Shown in pieces: positions 63,757 to 64,000 of a stretch of 64,000 nucleotides of DNA (its first letter is position 1; every line of letters starts with the position of its first letter). The stretch lies in the NCBI RefSeq assembly GCF_008274695.1, contig NZ_VTOU01000002.1, positions 496,001 through 560,000 on the forward strand, written 5' to 3'. The notes under the pieces were generated by a model. That model did not search any database. It was not told the DNA's origin and saw nothing but the letters and a program-made list of their open reading frames with translations. Made by a program: the position numbers and the translations under genes. The stretch comes from Sphingomonas montanisoli. Its GTDB lineage: Bacteria; Pseudomonadota; Alphaproteobacteria; Sphingomonadales; Sphingomonadaceae.

Positions 63757-64000
63757 GTGACCGAGCAGAATTTCGAACAATTGCGCCGCGCGATGGTGGT
63801 CAGCCAGCTTCGCACCACCGGGGTCAGCGATGCGACCGTTGTCGCCGCAATGGGCCAGGTCGCGCGCGAAGGCTTCGTGCCGGCGGACAAGGCTCCGCTC
63901 GCCTATCTCGACATCGCGGTGCCGCTGGGCGGTGGCCGTGCGCTCAATCCGCCGATGGTGACGGGGCGCTTGCTGACAGCGGCGGAAATTCAGCCGGGCG
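63757..64000 (+). CDS. Protein-L-isoaspartate O-methyltransferase-family protein, 3' end outside window
   Basis: The first 81 residues of a PCMT-family protein. It starts at GTG 63757 after CAGGGATAGG; the sequence QLRRAMVVSQLRTTGV, EGFVPADKAPLAYLD and PLGGGRALNPPMVTGRLL is the alphaproteobacterial PCMT-like N-terminus. True PCMTs repair isoaspartate. The version in this clade usually sits in front of a TolC-type outer-membrane protein gene, which would lie beyond the window. The catalytic half is not visible. Confidence 0.85.
   Translation, partial: MTEQNFEQLRRAMVVSQLRTTGVSDATVVAAMGQVAREGFVPADKAPLAYLDIAVPLGGGRALNPPMVTGRLLTAAEIQPG

Overview
The window is high-GC bacterial chromosome and reads as an alphaproteobacterium of the Sphingomonadales, probably Sphingomonas-like. 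The pointers are a GcrA cell-cycle regulator, GTTC-N7-GTTC LexA-type boxes, a bc1 operon in the order Rieske-cyt b-cyt c1, the argD-argF-hslO neighbourhood, gene content typical of sphingomonads, and many intergenic palindromic repeats. Almost all of it is dense housekeeping sequence. No prophage, insertion sequence, CRISPR array or rRNA operon was seen. The assignment rests on recognition of protein families, not on a search.

Layout. 0-2.5 kb: 3' end of a CoA-transferase gene, a Rieske oxygenase, tRNA-Gly. 2.5-8.4 kb: pyrimidine salvage and breakdown (deoA, then rutB-x-rutC-rutD-rutA, with a convergent flavodoxin-like reductase). 8.5-10.1 kb: YbaK deacylase, CPBP protease, small membrane protein. 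10.3-15.6 kb: a five-gene operon of type VI secretion membrane and phospho-switch parts (TssL, a short TssM, TagF, PppA, PpkA). Its probable FHA partner TagH lies at 60.8 kb. 15.6-19.4 kb: class A-like beta-lactamase and the bc1 complex (petABC). 19.6-25.1 kb: trmL-hemF-GNAT, a membrane protein, a haloacetate dehalogenase relative, lipB, two exported proteins. 25.3-26.7 kb: queC-queE, preceded by a candidate trans-acting small RNA. 26.8-32.7 kb: phosphatase, polysaccharide export protein, transglutaminase-like protease, several small membrane proteins, galE-ugd. 32.9-41.3 kb: tRNA-Val, tlyA, tspO, ubiK-like, ybjN-like, proC, valS, MATE exporter, GNAT. 41.4-46 kb: small unknowns, a lipid kinase and a GH108 muramidase flanking a LexA-type box, cyclophilin, HNH protein. 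46-52.2 kb: hslO, argF, argD, an outer-membrane barrel, a hydrolase and an ABC-2 permease. 52.2-58 kb: gcrA, lipoproteins, an Lrp regulator divergent from a DMT exporter, parE with an SOS-like promoter region in front. 58-60.8 kb: type III polyketide synthase, methyltransferase and flavoprotein operon. 60.8-64 kb: TagH, a hydrolase, tRNA-Cys and the start of a PCMT-family gene.

How the genes work together. The rut genes open the uracil ring and process the products, while deoA feeds pyrimidine bases from nucleosides. PpkA, PppA and TagH look like a kinase, phosphatase and phosphothreonine-reader set acting on the TssL/TssM membrane pair; TssL and PpkA share the same short N-terminal R-T-V-F motif. 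The polyketide trio has the layout of alkylresorcinol-quinone pathways. Many operons are joined by ATGA, GTGA, TTGA, CTGA or TGATG stop-start overlaps. Palindromic repeats sit in gaps between genes, and in several cases the right edge of the repeat supplies the purine-rich sequence just upstream of the next start codon.
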